Below are positions 51,446-60,785 of a DNA stretch of 64,000 bases, piece by piece. How positions within the stretch are numbered: position 1 is the first letter of the stretch; every line of letters starts with the position of its first letter. The notes beneath the pieces are model-generated. The model was not told the DNA's origin. It ran no database searches and was given only the letters and a program-made list of their open reading frames with translations. Made by a program: the position numbers and the translations under genes. This DNA comes from Candidatus Desulfovibrio trichonymphae (GTDB taxonomy: Bacteria; Desulfobacterota; Desulfovibrionia; Desulfovibrionales; Desulfovibrionaceae), in the NCBI RefSeq assembly GCF_002355955.1, contig NZ_AP017368.1, forward strand, positions 1,324,001-1,388,000, written 5' to 3'.

Positions 51446-51970
51446 CTACAAGGCGCTTTCCGCGGCGACTTCGGCAGGTTCACCATCAGGGGCGGCTGCG
51501 GGGACTTCTTCTTCCACAATAGCCTTGTGATCGGAAATCACCTTTATCGAAACAACGGCCGTGACACTCGCGTGCAGACGTACGCGCACGGGGTGTTCGC
51601 CAAGCGTGCGGATGGGTGCGTCAAGAAGAATGCGGCGGCGATCCACCTCCACACCCAGCCTGGAAAGGGCATCGCCGATAATGCTGCTGGTCACGGAGCC
51701 GTAAAGTTTGTCATTTTCGCCCACATGCATGGGAATAACCACATCCAGTGACTCCAGACGCGCCTGAATGTCTTTTGCCTCCGCGCGTAGAGAGTCCATA
51801 CGGGCCTCAAGTTTTTTCCGCTCCTGCTCAAACACTTTCAGATTGGCCGGACAGGCCGTCATGGCAAGGCTCTGCGGCAGAAGATAATTACGGCCATACC
51901 CTGCCTTGACATTGACCACATCGCCAAGACTGCCGAGATTTTCCACATCGGCGCGAAGTATTAGTTTCAT
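51446..51970 (-). CDS. rplI: 50S ribosomal protein L9
   Basis: The 174-residue protein shows the L9 N-terminal domain MKLILRADVENLGSLGDVVN and VKAGYGRNYLLPQSLA, the long connecting helix, and a C-terminal domain with KLYGSVTSSIIGDAL. An acidic-alanine tail of about 25 residues is longer than in E. coli (149 residues), as is usual for the group. GGGGGCGGAT lies before the ATG. Confidence 0.96.
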   Translation of the reverse strand: MKLILRADVENLGSLGDVVNVKAGYGRNYLLPQSLAMTACPANLKVFEQERKKLEARMDSLRAEAKDIQARLESLDVVIPMHVGENDKLYGSVTSSIIGDALSRLGVEVDRRRILLDAPIRTLGEHPVRVRLHASVTAVVSIKVISDHKAIVEEEVPAAAPDGEPAEVAAESAL

Positions 51971-51983
51971 ATCCGCCCCCTTT

Positions 51984-52247
51984 TTAGATCATGCTCTTCT
52001 TCTTGACGACAGAGTCGTGCGTGGCGGTGTATATCAGCAGGGCCATCTGGCGGGCACGCTTTATTTCACGCGTGAGCATACGTTGGTGATGGGCGCACAC
52101 GCCCGTGATGCGGCGGGCGATAATCTGCCCGCGCTCGGTAATGAAGTCGCGCAGTATGTCGGCGCGCTTGTAATTCAGGGGCAATTCCTTGTCGGCGCAG
52201 AAGCGACAAAACTTGCGGCGCGGGGCGAATTTTTTTTTAAAAGCCAT
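51984..52247 (-). CDS. rpsR: 30S ribosomal protein S18
   Basis: The 87-residue protein starts [20 protein letters not shown] and contains [17 protein letters not shown] and [20 protein letters not shown]. Two CxxC-type cysteines (CRFC, plus a later Cys) mark it as the zinc-binding C+ form. ATG 52247 overlaps the ribosome binding region and lies one base after the rpsF stop. Confidence 0.96.
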   Translation of the reverse strand: MAFKKKFAPRRKFCRFCADKELPLNYKRADILRDFITERGQIIARRITGVCAHHQRMLTREIKRARQMALLIYTATHDSVVKKKSMI

Positions 52248-52248
52248 T

Positions 52249-52557
52249 TCAGGCAACCTCCCCGACCGCATTGTCGGCCAGTTTGACGGTCACAAACTTG
52301 AAAATGCCGTTACTGATCCGGATATTGCGTTCCAGTTCCACAATGAGCTCCGCCGGAGCATGATATTCCAGACGCGTATAACAGCCGCGCATCTGCTTGT
52401 GCACAGGGTAGGCAAGATCGCGCATACCCCAGTCGTCCACTTCCGCCATAACGCCCCCTTCGCGCTCAATCACGGCGACAAGCGTATTCAAAAGGGTTTC
52501 GCGCTGTTCGGTGGAAAGCTCCGGTGAGAGGAGCAGCAGGGTTTCAAATTTCCGCAT
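52249..52557 (-). CDS. rpsF: 30S ribosomal protein S6
   Basis: The 102-residue protein starts [20 protein letters not shown] and has the S6 core [26 protein letters not shown] precedes ATG 52557; the open frame upstream lacks support. S6 and S18 bind each other in the small subunit, which fits their adjacency. It is the first gene of the operon. Confidence 0.96.
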   Translation of the reverse strand: MRKFETLLLLSPELSTEQRETLLNTLVAVIEREGGVMAEVDDWGMRDLAYPVHKQMRGCYTRLEYHAPAELIVELERNIRISNGIFKFVTVKLADNAVGEVA

Positions 52558-52779
52558 GTTTTGGTTCTCCTTGTGGATTAACAGCCCGCGTCTTCCGGCC
52601 GCGAGCAAGGGAGAAGTTTTATATAGACTGGTTCTGGGCCTGTCAAGCGGCAGAACAGGGGAGAGATTCACTTTTGCAATGATTTGATTCTAATGTTTGA
52701 TTATTAAAGTTTTGAGCATTATTTTTAAGTTGCCTACCCTTGACCTCACGCTTTCTCCATACAAAAGGCTTTGCGGTTT

Positions 52780-52990
52780 CGTTGTAAGCGGTTAAGAATA
52801 TGGCGCCTTGTTCCTTTTTTCCCGCAATCTGCCGCGGTGTCATCACTCAAGGAAAAATCTTGTTGCTCCCATTTCCTGAAGTGCCTGTGAATCGCGTCTG
52901 AATTTCCAAAAATTTCTTTGGCAATGCCTTCCACTGTTATGCCACAAAACATAGACTATCGCCGAGAACACCTTACGCGGGGGCAGAGGC
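52780..52990 (-). mobile_element. IS5-family transposase N-terminal relic
   Basis: Two minus frames together give RKVFSAIVYVLWHNS and EGIAKEIFGNSDAIHRHFRK. This is the opening of IS5-type transposases, in which AIxYVLxTGCQW is followed by LPKxFGxxxxIHRxFxxW. A frameshift falls inside, and the rest is absent. It lies between rpsF and the dead dehydrogenase. Confidence 0.6.
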
Positions 52991-53196
52991 TTTCTTTCTC
53001 CACCAACCACGCATTTATACAGCCTTTCTTTTTCCGCTCGGGCTTCGGATCAAGGGCTCAACAATGCCAAAATATATCTGAGATTCCTCAAGATTGTACG
53101 CTCATCTACCTGTCTTCATTGGAGAAAAGTATAACAAATTCCTGGGGAATATACAAATTGATTTATGGATAAATTCTAAGTCTTGCCTGCAGCTGC

Positions 53197-53914
53197 TTAT
53201 GGCAGTTTGACGCCATTGACGCCGTTGACGGGCGTGTCCTGCTGCCAGCGGCGTATGTTTTTCGCTGTGAAGACGATGATGTTCTGCAGTGCCGATGCCG
53301 CGCAGATGCCCGCTGTGCAAGGCTTTTGCAGCAGCAGCCTCGTTCACTAGGCGGCCGCGGGGGGTATTCAATAATAGGTTTGCGGCGTCGCAGGCAGTGC
53401 AGAGAGACAACGTCAGAGGCTGCCAGAAGATGATCTAGAGAGGCGAAGGCAAATGGGCTGTATGTCGGCGGATTTTTGGGGTTGAGGCAGGTTCCAGCAC
53501 GCTCATGTCGAAGACGTGGGCCAGCTCTCCGACACGCCGTCCGATGGACCCGAAGCCTATCAGACCTAATGTAGGCTCACATGCCGGCGAGTTCAAGCAG
53601 CATGGCGGCATGCTGGGCGACATCGTTCACGCCATAAGCAGCAACATTGCAGACAGGGATATTTTTTTGAGCAAGAGCTTCAGTGTCACTATGTTGTAGC
53701 CGGTTGCCATAATGCCGACCATGCGTGTGGCGGCGAGCTTGTCAATGTTTTTTTTGCGCAACGGGGTCTTGTTGGCCAGCAGTACGGTGGCGTCCTTTGT
53801 GCGTTCAGCCAATTTGTCGTGCGGGGTTTCGTCATGGACGCTCAGTTCTCCGAGAGCGGCAAGAGGGATCCAGTCCACATCACCGCATCGCCCTTTGCCG
53901 TGCGAGGCATGTTG
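53197..53914 (-). pseudogene. Broken D-2-hydroxyacid dehydrogenase (HprA-like)
   Basis: Different minus frames keep LAALGELSVHDETPHDKLAE, ATVLLANKTPLRKKNIDKLA, ATRMVGIMATGYNIV, LGLIGFGSIGRRVGELAHVF (the NAD-binding GxGxxG) and VNGVNGVKLP at the end. These are the ordered blocks of hydroxypyruvate/glycerate dehydrogenase-like enzymes. Deletions and frameshifts separate them. It is dead. Related intact enzymes make glycerate or interconvert 2-hydroxy acids. Confidence 0.72.
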
Positions 53915-53943
53915 AAAAAAAAGGCCGCCCCTGCGGGGCGGCC
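53915..53943 (-). terminator. Rho-independent terminator after pal
   Basis: On the minus strand GGCCGCCCC-GCA-GGGGCGGCC is followed by eight T. It lies about 77 bases beyond the pal stop and ends the pal transcript before the dead dehydrogenase gene. Confidence 0.88.
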
Positions 53944-54020
53944 GGGATCATCGGCTGAAATGTCGCGGCCAGCCGTGATCGGTGTGGCAGCCGGACGGCT
54001 TTTTGGAAAACGCGTCAGAT

Positions 54021-54485
54021 TTAGTGAGCAACTACGCGGAAGTCATCGCGGCGGTTCTTGGACCAAGCGGATTCGTCGCTGCCCTGCACAACCGGATTTT
54101 CTTTGCCGTAGCTGAGCATTTCAAGCTGGCCGGGGTTGACGCCGAGCGTAACCAGATATTCGTAGGCGGCGCGGGCGCGGCGTTCGCCAAGGGCCAAGTT
54201 GTATTCCTGTGTGCCTCGTTCGTCGCAGTTGCCTTCAATGCGCACGCGAATGGTGGAATACCGTTTTATCAGGTCGGCTTTGCCACGCAGCATGTCTTTG
54301 TATTCGGGCTTGACGTCGAATTTGTCAAAGGCAAAATACACGCGACCGTCAGTGATTTGTTGGATCGCGGCACGCATTTCCGGCGTAAGTTCGTCAACAT
54401 CACCAGGTTCGCCGGTTTTTTTCGCGCAGCCGAAGCCGGCGCCGATGGCCATGACCAAAGCAAGAATAAGAGCCAAACGTTTCAT
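54021..54485 (-). CDS. pal: Peptidoglycan-associated lipoprotein
   Basis: The 154-residue outer-membrane lipoprotein has a signal with lipobox AGFGC (Cys about 20) and an OmpA-type domain (about residues 50-154) that binds diaminopimelate in peptidoglycan. The pattern VYFAFDKFDVKPEYKD then IEGNCDERGTQEYNLALGER is standard. AGGAGGACACTA precedes ATG 54485. It works with TolB, TolA, TolQ and TolR, encoded just upstream in the same direction. Confidence 0.96.
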   Translation of the reverse strand: MKRLALILALVMAIGAGFGCAKKTGEPGDVDELTPEMRAAIQQITDGRVYFAFDKFDVKPEYKDMLRGKADLIKRYSTIRVRIEGNCDERGTQEYNLALGERRARAAYEYLVTLGVNPGQLEMLSYGKENPVVQGSDESAWSKNRRDDFRVVAH

Positions 54486-54692
54486 TAGTGTCCTCCTGAA
54501 CAGCTCGAACTTCAAAAAACCTTTCCTTTCAGTACACGCGCGCTGGTCTCACTGACAAAGCGCACGATAAGTATGGTATCTGCACAGCTATTTTTGTCAA
54601 GGCGTGAGAGGCGAATTCCCGCGCTTTTTCAGAAAAATTTTTCACTCCCCAAAAAGATATTTGTTAACCTATTGAAATATTTTATTGTTCAT

Positions 54693-54773
54693 ACTTTGTG
54701 GGGCGAGGCTGATGTCGCCAGATTTAGCTGTTAATTGCGGCCACCTGTTTAGCATGTGGAGTATTCACTTTGA
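54693..54773 (+). repeat. Dispersed repeat, copy C (next to tolB stop)
   Basis: TACTTTGTGGGGCGAGGCTG then ATGTCGCCAGATTTAGCTGT and GTGGAGTATTCACTTTGACG align with the stop-proximal half of copies A and B. The remainder of the repeat is missing. The hairpin of A and B is degraded here. Its edge supplies the TGA of tolB at 54765-54767. Confidence 0.7.
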
Positions 54774-56069
54774 CGGTACACTCCAACGTGGAAAAGAAGA
54801 CGGCCCTCCGCCTGTGGGCACCTGTTTCGCGTCGCCGCCGTGCCGTGTCGTCAGGTAGATGCCACCTCCACCGCGTGTGGAGGCAAATGCAATAAAATAA
54901 CTGTCCGCGCAGAAAGCAGGCTGCTCGTCGCTGCCCGGACCAAAAGTGACCTGTCGTTCCATGCCTGTGACCATATCCTGCACAAAGATGCGGTGGCCGT
55001 AGTCTGTCATGCGGCTATAGACCACGAGGGTTCCGTCGTGCGAGAGGTTGGACTCTGTGTTGTACGTGCCGTTTTTGCTCACGCGGACAACGACACCTGA
55101 GTTCAGATCCTTGAGGAATATTTGCGGGCCGCCCATGCGCGAGGAGGTGAAGGCCATTTTTGTTCCTGTGCTGTCGAATGTGGGGGAAACATTGATGGAA
55201 TCGCTCTGTTCCAGCACGCGTTCTTTCTGAAAAACGTGGTTCAGCAGAAAAATAACCGGATATTTGCCGTTGGAAAGCGCTACAGCCACTTTGTTGTCAG
55301 GCATGAAAGCCGGGCCTATGACAACATTGCCCGGAAAACGTATGCGCTGCACTTTTTTGTTGTTGCTGTCCCAGACGCCTAGCGCATGGGATTTAGTGTC
55401 AATATGGGAAAAAACCACAAAGCGTCCGTCAGGCGACCAAGCTGGGGAAAGTGCTTCGCCCTGCATATTGGTAATCTGCCGCAGGTCGCGCCCTGTGGGT
55501 TTAACAAGCCAGACATTGGCGCTTAATTTGCCGGTTTTTTTGATAAAGGCGAGTGTAGAACGGAAAAACGCCCCGTTGCCCGTCAGCGCTTCCAGAAGGT
55601 CGGCGCAAAAGCGGTCCGCAACTTCGGGCAGGTCGCGTGCGCTCACCTTCAGGTATTCCCTGCCGAAGAGACGGACGCCGGTGTTTGTTTCAAAAGCGCG
55701 CAGATGAACGGACTTTGTGCCGCTGTCGCCGTCCGGCCAGAAGGTGGTGACCAGAATGTCCGACCCGGACAGTTGAAAGCGCTTGAAATCCAGATTCGGC
55801 GGCTCATACCCCATGAGCACCGTGCCGCCGAGCACGGATTTAGGGCTTGTCAGCCGCATGAAAGGCAGAAAGCTCAAATTTTGCTCCACAAGCTGCTGCA
55901 GGTTACGGCCCATAGCCGTGGCCTCGCTTTGAGGGCTCCTGATGGGCGCCGCCAGCGCAAGGTTGACGATATTCTGGCCAGGGCCGTAAATATCAACACG
56001 CATGGCGGCGTGAGCGGCGGGGCTGGCGAACAGTAAAAGACCGAGCGCCAGAACTATCTGTTTTGTCAT
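54765..56069 (-). CDS. tolB: Tol-Pal system periplasmic protein TolB
   Basis: The 434-residue protein has a signal peptide (MTKQIVLALGLLLFASPAAH), an N-terminal alpha/beta domain and a six-bladed propeller with WD40-like motifs (LSPAWSPDGRFVVFSHIDTK, VSPTFDSTGTKMAFTSSRMG, ESNLSHDGTLVVYSRM). It links TolA to Pal in cell-envelope constriction. AGGGAGG precedes the ATG. The C-terminal end comes to lie in the dispersed repeat. Confidence 0.96.
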   Translation of the reverse strand: MTKQIVLALGLLLFASPAAHAAMRVDIYGPGQNIVNLALAAPIRSPQSEATAMGRNLQQLVEQNLSFLPFMRLTSPKSVLGGTVLMGYEPPNLDFKRFQLSGSDILVTTFWPDGDSGTKSVHLRAFETNTGVRLFGREYLKVSARDLPEVADRFCADLLEALTGNGAFFRSTLAFIKKTGKLSANVWLVKPTGRDLRQITNMQGEALSPAWSPDGRFVVFSHIDTKSHALGVWDSNNKKVQRIRFPGNVVIGPAFMPDNKVAVALSNGKYPVIFLLNHVFQKERVLEQSDSINVSPTFDSTGTKMAFTSSRMGGPQIFLKDLNSGVVVRVSKNGTYNTESNLSHDGTLVVYSRMTDYGHRIFVQDMVTGMERQVTFGPGSDEQPAFCADSYFIAFASTRGGGGIYLTTRHGGDAKQVPTGGGPSSFPRWSVPSK

Positions 56070-56087
56070 GGTATTGCCTCCCTTGCG

Positions 56088-56393
56088 TCAACGGGGCGTC
56101 TTCGCGCGACGCACCAGTTTGAGGGTAATGTCAATCGGATTGCCCATATCCGGCTGGGGCGGGGGACATTGCCCGCACTGCGTAAGCCCCGCTGCGCATA
56201 TTTGTCAAGGACTCATCGCCGGTGCCTTAGCAGGGCGAATTTCGTGACGGCGCTGGCGGCAGCGCCCACACATCGCACATCATGCCAAGCATCTTGCAGC
56301 TGTAGCCGCTGTTTAAGTCGGCCGTCGCGACAGTCGCTCCATATGCCGTTTGTGAGACAAAAAGCTATGCTGTGAACAGAACGAGAACGGCAT
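56088..56393 (-). pseudogene. Relic of a small secreted protein between tolA and tolB
   Basis: After the tolA stop the minus strand shows GGGAGG and an ATG (56393), but the open frame that follows is not the conserved one. A signal-like stretch (NAVLVLFTA) and TVATADLNSGYSCKMLGM appear in other frames with a stop between. The end QPDMGNPIDITLKLVRRAKT precedes TGA at 56088. At least one frameshift and two stops break it. I do not recognise the protein; it may have belonged to the Tol operon. Confidence 0.45.
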
Positions 56394-56406
56394 TGCGTTG
56401 CCTCCC

Positions 56407-57318
56407 TTATCTTCCCATGAGTTCGTCAAGCGTGAACACAAGGTCCAGATCAGTATACTCGGACGAGGGCGGCGGCGGGAACTGCCCGGCCTGCCCTGTG
56501 CGCACCACCGCGTTGACGGCCGAGGCGTCAAATTGTGGGTTGCCGGAGCGCTGGAAGATGTCCGTCTGCAGCACCTTGCCCTGCATGTCTACCTTGACGC
56601 GGACAACACAGCTTAGATTGACGCGGGCGGCAGATGCAAAACCCCAGTTGGGCCGCACAGCCAGCATAACCTGACCAATATAAACATCGCCAAGGCCGCC
56701 GCCGGGGCCGGCGCTTTCTCCTCCGCCCCCCCCGCGATTGCCGGAGGCCTTGCGCTGCGCCTGTGCTAGAGCCTGTTCCAGCGCATTGCCGCGGTCTCCC
56801 GAATCCGCTCGTGATGAAGCTTTGCGCCGCGCCTGTTCCAGCGCTGCGGCGACAGGATCGACCTTGGGAGGCTGCGTCTGTTTTTCCTGCGCCGATTTTT
56901 TGTCTTCTTTTTTAGATTCCTGTTTTGGCTGCGGTGCTTTTTTAGGGGCGACGGGAGTCATTTTTTCTTGAGGCAGCGCAGGTTTTTGTTCAGGCACGGG
57001 ATCGAGTTTTTTGACGGGTGCTTGCTCCACTTTGGACGGTAAAGGCACAGGCGCGGGCTCTTTGATCTGCGTTCTTTCTGGAGAGGCCGTTTCTGCCTTC
57101 GGTGCTGGCGCAGTCGAGGTTTTGGAGGCCTCGCCAGGCTCGCCCATGTGCCCGAGAATGGGCGAGGGGGTTCGGTTGCCGCCGGGATCGCCCTCCACAA
57201 GGCTTATCATCACCGGCGGAACGTTAAGCCGGAGGGGTGGATGCTCCGGCCAGAACCAGAAAAGCAGAAAGAGCGCCGCATGCAGGCAGAATGAAAGTAC
57301 ATATGAGGCCGGACGCAT
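56407..57318 (-). CDS. tolA: TolA/TonB C-terminal-domain protein
   Basis: The 303-residue protein has one N-terminal membrane anchor (SYVLSFCLHAALFLLFWFW, about residues 4-22). A long Pro/Lys/Glu/Gln spacer follows (about 60-205, coiled-coil and proline rich), then a C-terminal TonB/TolA-like domain (VDMQGKVLQTDIFQRSGNPQ, FDASAVNAVVRTGQA). It transduces energy from TolQR to the outer membrane. It lies six bases after tolR. TonB itself is excluded by the operon. Confidence 0.93.
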   Translation of the reverse strand: MRPASYVLSFCLHAALFLLFWFWPEHPPLRLNVPPVMISLVEGDPGGNRTPSPILGHMGEPGEASKTSTAPAPKAETASPERTQIKEPAPVPLPSKVEQAPVKKLDPVPEQKPALPQEKMTPVAPKKAPQPKQESKKEDKKSAQEKQTQPPKVDPVAAALEQARRKASSRADSGDRGNALEQALAQAQRKASGNRGGGGGESAGPGGGLGDVYIGQVMLAVRPNWGFASAARVNLSCVVRVKVDMQGKVLQTDIFQRSGNPQFDASAVNAVVRTGQAGQFPPPPSSEYTDLDLVFTLDELMGR

Positions 57319-57324
57319 GCAAAC

Positions 57325-57768
57325 CTACTTCACCTTGGAAGAGGGAGTTTTGCCCGCGGGCTCAGGTTTTTCCGCAACGACGCCAAGTTTTTCAATGCCG
57401 GCGGCTTTGATATGGCCCATGACTTCCACAACCAGTCCGTACGCCACGTTTTTGTCGGCTTGCAGAAAAAGGCCCTTGTTTTTTTCCTTGACAAGCGTTT
57501 TCAGATAGCCTTCCAGATCCGCAATGTCGTCAATGCCGTATTCGTCCAGAAAAATTTTGCCGTCACGCCGTACGGTCAGCACCATCTGATCGGTTTCTGT
57601 CAACAGCGAATCCACTTGGTTTGTCTGAGGCAGATCCACATCTATGCCCTGACTCATCATGGGCGTTGCCACCATGAAGATAATTAGAAGCACCAGCATC
57701 ACGTCAACAAAGGGCGTGACGTTGATTTCCGAAACAAAGCCGTTGCCGTTTTTTAAAGAAGATCCCAT
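57325..57768 (-). CDS. tolR: TolR, biopolymer transport protein
   Basis: The 147-residue inner-membrane protein has one membrane helix with the proton-path Asp in SEINVTPFVDVMLVLLIIFM (residues about 13-32) and a periplasmic ExbD/TolR domain. GGAGGC precedes ATG 57768 and lies within the end of tolQ. With TolQ it forms the proton-driven motor of the Tol system. Confidence 0.95.
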   Translation of the reverse strand: MGSSLKNGNGFVSEINVTPFVDVMLVLLIIFMVATPMMSQGIDVDLPQTNQVDSLLTETDQMVLTVRRDGKIFLDEYGIDDIADLEGYLKTLVKEKNKGLFLQADKNVAYGLVVEVMGHIKAAGIEKLGVVAEKPEPAGKTPSSKVK

Positions 57769-57772
57769 GATC

Positions 57773-58465
57773 TCACGCCTCCGTGCCGTTGCGCTGCACG
57801 GGACGGTGCGCATTAAGCTCGCGTTGTACCCTGTTTAAAAAAATGCTGGCGAAATTAACGAGCAGCGTGTCTATTTGGGACAATTTGCCCATAAAAAGGT
57901 TGAATCCCACTGTGGCGGGCACGGCCACACCAAGGCCGATGGCTGTAGCTATCAATGCCTCGGAAATGCCGGGCGCCACTGTGGCGAGCGAGACGGATTT
58001 GAGCACGCCGATGGAATGGAATGATTGCATAATACCCCATATTGTGCCAAATAGGCCAATAAATGGCGCAGTGTTGGCTGTTGTGGCCAGCAGAGAGAGA
58101 GAACGCTGCAGGCGCGCAAGCTCGCTGCCCACGCCCTGACGCAGGGCGCGGCGCACGTTGTCCACCACAACGTCGCTGGAGTTGCCGAGCTCTTTGGAAC
58201 GGTTGAATTCTTGCACGCCCTGATGGGCGATGTAATACAGCGGCGATGTGGGGTCAGAGCCCAGAAGTTGTACGGCCTCGCGCAGGTTGACGGCCTTGCT
58301 GAAGCGTTCCGAGCCGTCGCTGGCCTTGTTGTCGGCCGCGCTGAGCATGATTATTTTCTGGATCATCATGCCCCAGCTCGCGATGGACATGAGCCCCAAT
58401 AGCGCCAGTACGACCTTGGCGACCAGACTGGCCTGGGTGATCATTGAAAAAAAACTGAATTCCAT
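57773..58465 (-). CDS. tolQ: TolQ, proton channel subunit
   Basis: The 230-residue protein has three membrane segments. The MotA/ExbB/TolQ signature is LATTANTAPFIGLFGTIWGI, and APGISEALIATAIGLGVAVP gives the Thr/Ala-rich third helix. ACGGAGAAT precedes ATG 58465. It overlaps tolR by control signals and starts the tolQ-R-A-B unit, with hflK-hflC just upstream. Confidence 0.95.
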   Translation of the reverse strand: MEFSFFSMITQASLVAKVVLALLGLMSIASWGMMIQKIIMLSAADNKASDGSERFSKAVNLREAVQLLGSDPTSPLYYIAHQGVQEFNRSKELGNSSDVVVDNVRRALRQGVGSELARLQRSLSLLATTANTAPFIGLFGTIWGIMQSFHSIGVLKSVSLATVAPGISEALIATAIGLGVAVPATVGFNLFMGKLSQIDTLLVNFASIFLNRVQRELNAHRPVQRNGTEA

Positions 58466-58669
58466 GAGATTCTCCGTTTGATACACGCCGCAAGACGCGC
58501 CCGTTTCGATAGGCGGCGGCAGGTTTGAATGGCGACACTGCGGCTTTTGACGCCAGCGGATCGCTCCCGCTGACGGGAGGAGTTCAAAGGCCTGCCATCA
58601 AAAAACTTTGCTGCGCAGAATGCAATGGGCGGGGTATTTTTTCAAGGGTTTTTTAGAGCTTTTTATATT

Positions 58670-59515
58670 CTACTGCGGGCCCATGAGTGGCGTTTCGCTG
58701 GAAAGCACCATCTTACTGTTTTCTTTAAAGGATTTTTTCATGGCTTCAAGCCAACGCATGTATGCATAAAATTTTGGCGATTTGTTGTAGGCGTCGGCAT
58801 AGGTGGCCGCGGCGCTGGCGTCAGCCGCGCCGCGTGTGATCTGTGCGTCGCGTGTGGCCTGCGCCAGAATAACGGCGCGCTGGCGGTCTGCGTCGGAGCG
58901 CAGACGCGTGGATTCTTCCTCGCCTTCAGAACGGTATTGTTTTGCCTGGCGTTCACGTTCGGCGCGCATGCGTCCAAAGATGGCACGCTGGTTTTCCGGC
59001 GGCAGGTCCGTGCGCTTGATGCGCACGTCAAGTACTTCCACGCCGAAATTTTTCATAAGGTCGGAAACCTTGTTAGTGACTTCTTTCATGATATCCGCGC
59101 GGTGCGAAGAAACCACTTCGGTAAGCGTGTACGCGCCCACCAGAGCCCGTAATTGAGAGTAGACCACATCGTCGAGCCGGGCCTGCGCGCCGGGTATGGT
59201 GCGCATAGTGCGGTAAAACTGCAGGGGGTTGATAATGCGCCAGCGGGCATAGTTGTCCAACACGATGGCTTTTTTGTCTATTGTAAAGGCTTCGCGGGAA
59301 CGCGCTTCATAATCCAGCACGCGCGAGTCGAAATAGATGACATTTTGAACAAAGGGCAGTTTAAAGTGCAGGCCAGGTTCGTACACATGTGAAAGAGGAT
59401 CGCCAAGTTGCAGCACAAGCGCTGTCTGTGTCTGGTGCACGGTGAAGAAACACTGAAATGCCATAAGCAGAAGTGCAAGAAGAATAATGGCTGGAATTAG
59501 CGTATTTTTGGGCAT
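58670..59515 (-). CDS. hflC: HflC, SPFH-domain modulator of FtsH
   Basis: The 281-residue protein has an N-terminal membrane anchor (IPAIILLALLLMAFQCFFTV) and an SPFH/Band-7 domain with YEARSREAFTIDKKAIVLDN, ALVGAYTLTEVVSSHRADIM and IKRTDLPPENQRAIFGRMRA. It assembles with HflK into the cage around FtsH and tunes membrane protein turnover. Its ATG overlaps the hflK stop by one base. Confidence 0.95.
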   Translation of the reverse strand: MPKNTLIPAIILLALLLMAFQCFFTVHQTQTALVLQLGDPLSHVYEPGLHFKLPFVQNVIYFDSRVLDYEARSREAFTIDKKAIVLDNYARWRIINPLQFYRTMRTIPGAQARLDDVVYSQLRALVGAYTLTEVVSSHRADIMKEVTNKVSDLMKNFGVEVLDVRIKRTDLPPENQRAIFGRMRAERERQAKQYRSEGEEESTRLRSDADRQRAVILAQATRDAQITRGAADASAAATYADAYNKSPKFYAYMRWLEAMKKSFKENSKMVLSSETPLMGPQ

Positions 59516-60681
59516 TATTTTTTCTCCGAAGTTTTTGGGACTGGAGCGGCAAGGCCGCCTAGGCCCGGCAGCGGCAGCAGGGGAGTTGCGCGGCCGGCGG
59601 CGGCGCTGTCCATCAGGATTTTTTCATGCGATCCGGAGAGAATTTCTTCCATGGCTTCATAATACAGCCGCTGCCTTGTCACTTTTGGTGCCTTGTCGTA
59701 TTCCACGCGTAGCGCGTTAAAGCGCGACGCCTCGCCTGAGGCGTTCTGCATGCGGGTTGTGCTGTAGGCTTCAGCCTGATTGAGCATGGCCGCCGCTTGG
59801 CCTCGCGCCTGTGGCAAAAGTTCGTTGTGGTAGGCTTCAGCCTCGTTGATGATGCGGCTTTTGTCTTCGCGGGCGCTCGCCACGTCTTTAAAAGCGTCAA
59901 TGACTTCCTGCGGCGGGTGTACGTCCTGCAGTTGCGCAGCAAGCACTTGGATGCCTGAGCCGTAGCGGTCAAGAATTTTTTGCAGAAGCTGCGTGGCTTC
60001 ATTCTGTATTTTGAGCTTGCCGTCGGTGATTGCGGCGTCAATCTGGCTGTTGCCTATAACTTCGCGCATGGCTGCTTCCGCAGCGTTGCGCACAAGCGCC
60101 GTGGGCGCGCTCACATTAAAAAGGTAGGCTACAGGGTCGCTTATTTTGTACTGTACGCTGAACTGTACGTTGACGATGTTCTCATCACCCGTGAGCATGG
60201 AGGCTTCTTCAGGCACGCTGCGCACCTGCCCCTGCTGGAAGGTGGCGGTCTGCCCCACGGAGCGGAAGCCCACTTCGCTGCGCAGCACCTGCGTTACCTG
60301 CGGCTTGTACACAGATTCCAACGGCACAGGCCAGGCGTAATGCGGGCCGGGGCCGACGGTTCTGTTGTATTGGCCGAAACGCAACGCAACGCCCTGTTCA
60401 TCAGGGTTGACAATATAAATGCCGGACAAAAGCCAGAGCAGCGCAATAATGGGGATCGTGAACCACAGGGCGCGTCCACCTGGTGCGCGCATGCGCTGTA
60501 GATTTTCAAAGGGCTTGCCGCCCGGGCCGCTGCTGCCGCAGGAGGTGTGTTTTGCGCGCGGCGCTTCCTGTTCTGCTTTGTCGTCGTGGCCGTCGCGGTC
60601 AGCCGGCTGCTTTTGAGGGGGCCTGCCCACCGGCTGCTGTCGCTGCCGTTTTTCTTGTAATTTGTCCCAGTCCCAATTCAT
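59515..60681 (-). CDS. hflK: HflK, SPFH-domain modulator of FtsH
   Basis: The 388-residue protein has a Gln/Pro/Lys-rich cytoplasmic leader, one membrane helix (WFTIPIIALLWLLSGIYIVN, near residues 76-95) and an SPFH domain with NPDEQGVALRFGQYNRTVGP, LTGDENIVNVQFSVQYKISD and AYSTTRMQNASGEASRFNAL. It partners with HflC. It is the first gene of the pair and lies just behind the short repeat at 60.8 kb. Confidence 0.95.
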   Translation of the reverse strand: MNWDWDKLQEKRQRQQPVGRPPQKQPADRDGHDDKAEQEAPRAKHTSCGSSGPGGKPFENLQRMRAPGGRALWFTIPIIALLWLLSGIYIVNPDEQGVALRFGQYNRTVGPGPHYAWPVPLESVYKPQVTQVLRSEVGFRSVGQTATFQQGQVRSVPEEASMLTGDENIVNVQFSVQYKISDPVAYLFNVSAPTALVRNAAEAAMREVIGNSQIDAAITDGKLKIQNEATQLLQKILDRYGSGIQVLAAQLQDVHPPQEVIDAFKDVASAREDKSRIINEAEAYHNELLPQARGQAAAMLNQAEAYSTTRMQNASGEASRFNALRVEYDKAPKVTRQRLYYEAMEEILSGSHEKILMDSAAAGRATPLLPLPGLGGLAAPVPKTSEKK

Positions 60682-60785
60682 GATAGCGTCGGCATCCTTT
60701 TATGATGAGGTTGTGTTCTTTGCTGCGCCAAATATTGCATATGTCAGAAATACGCTCAGGTCAAGACAGTCCTCGCGCGACGACA

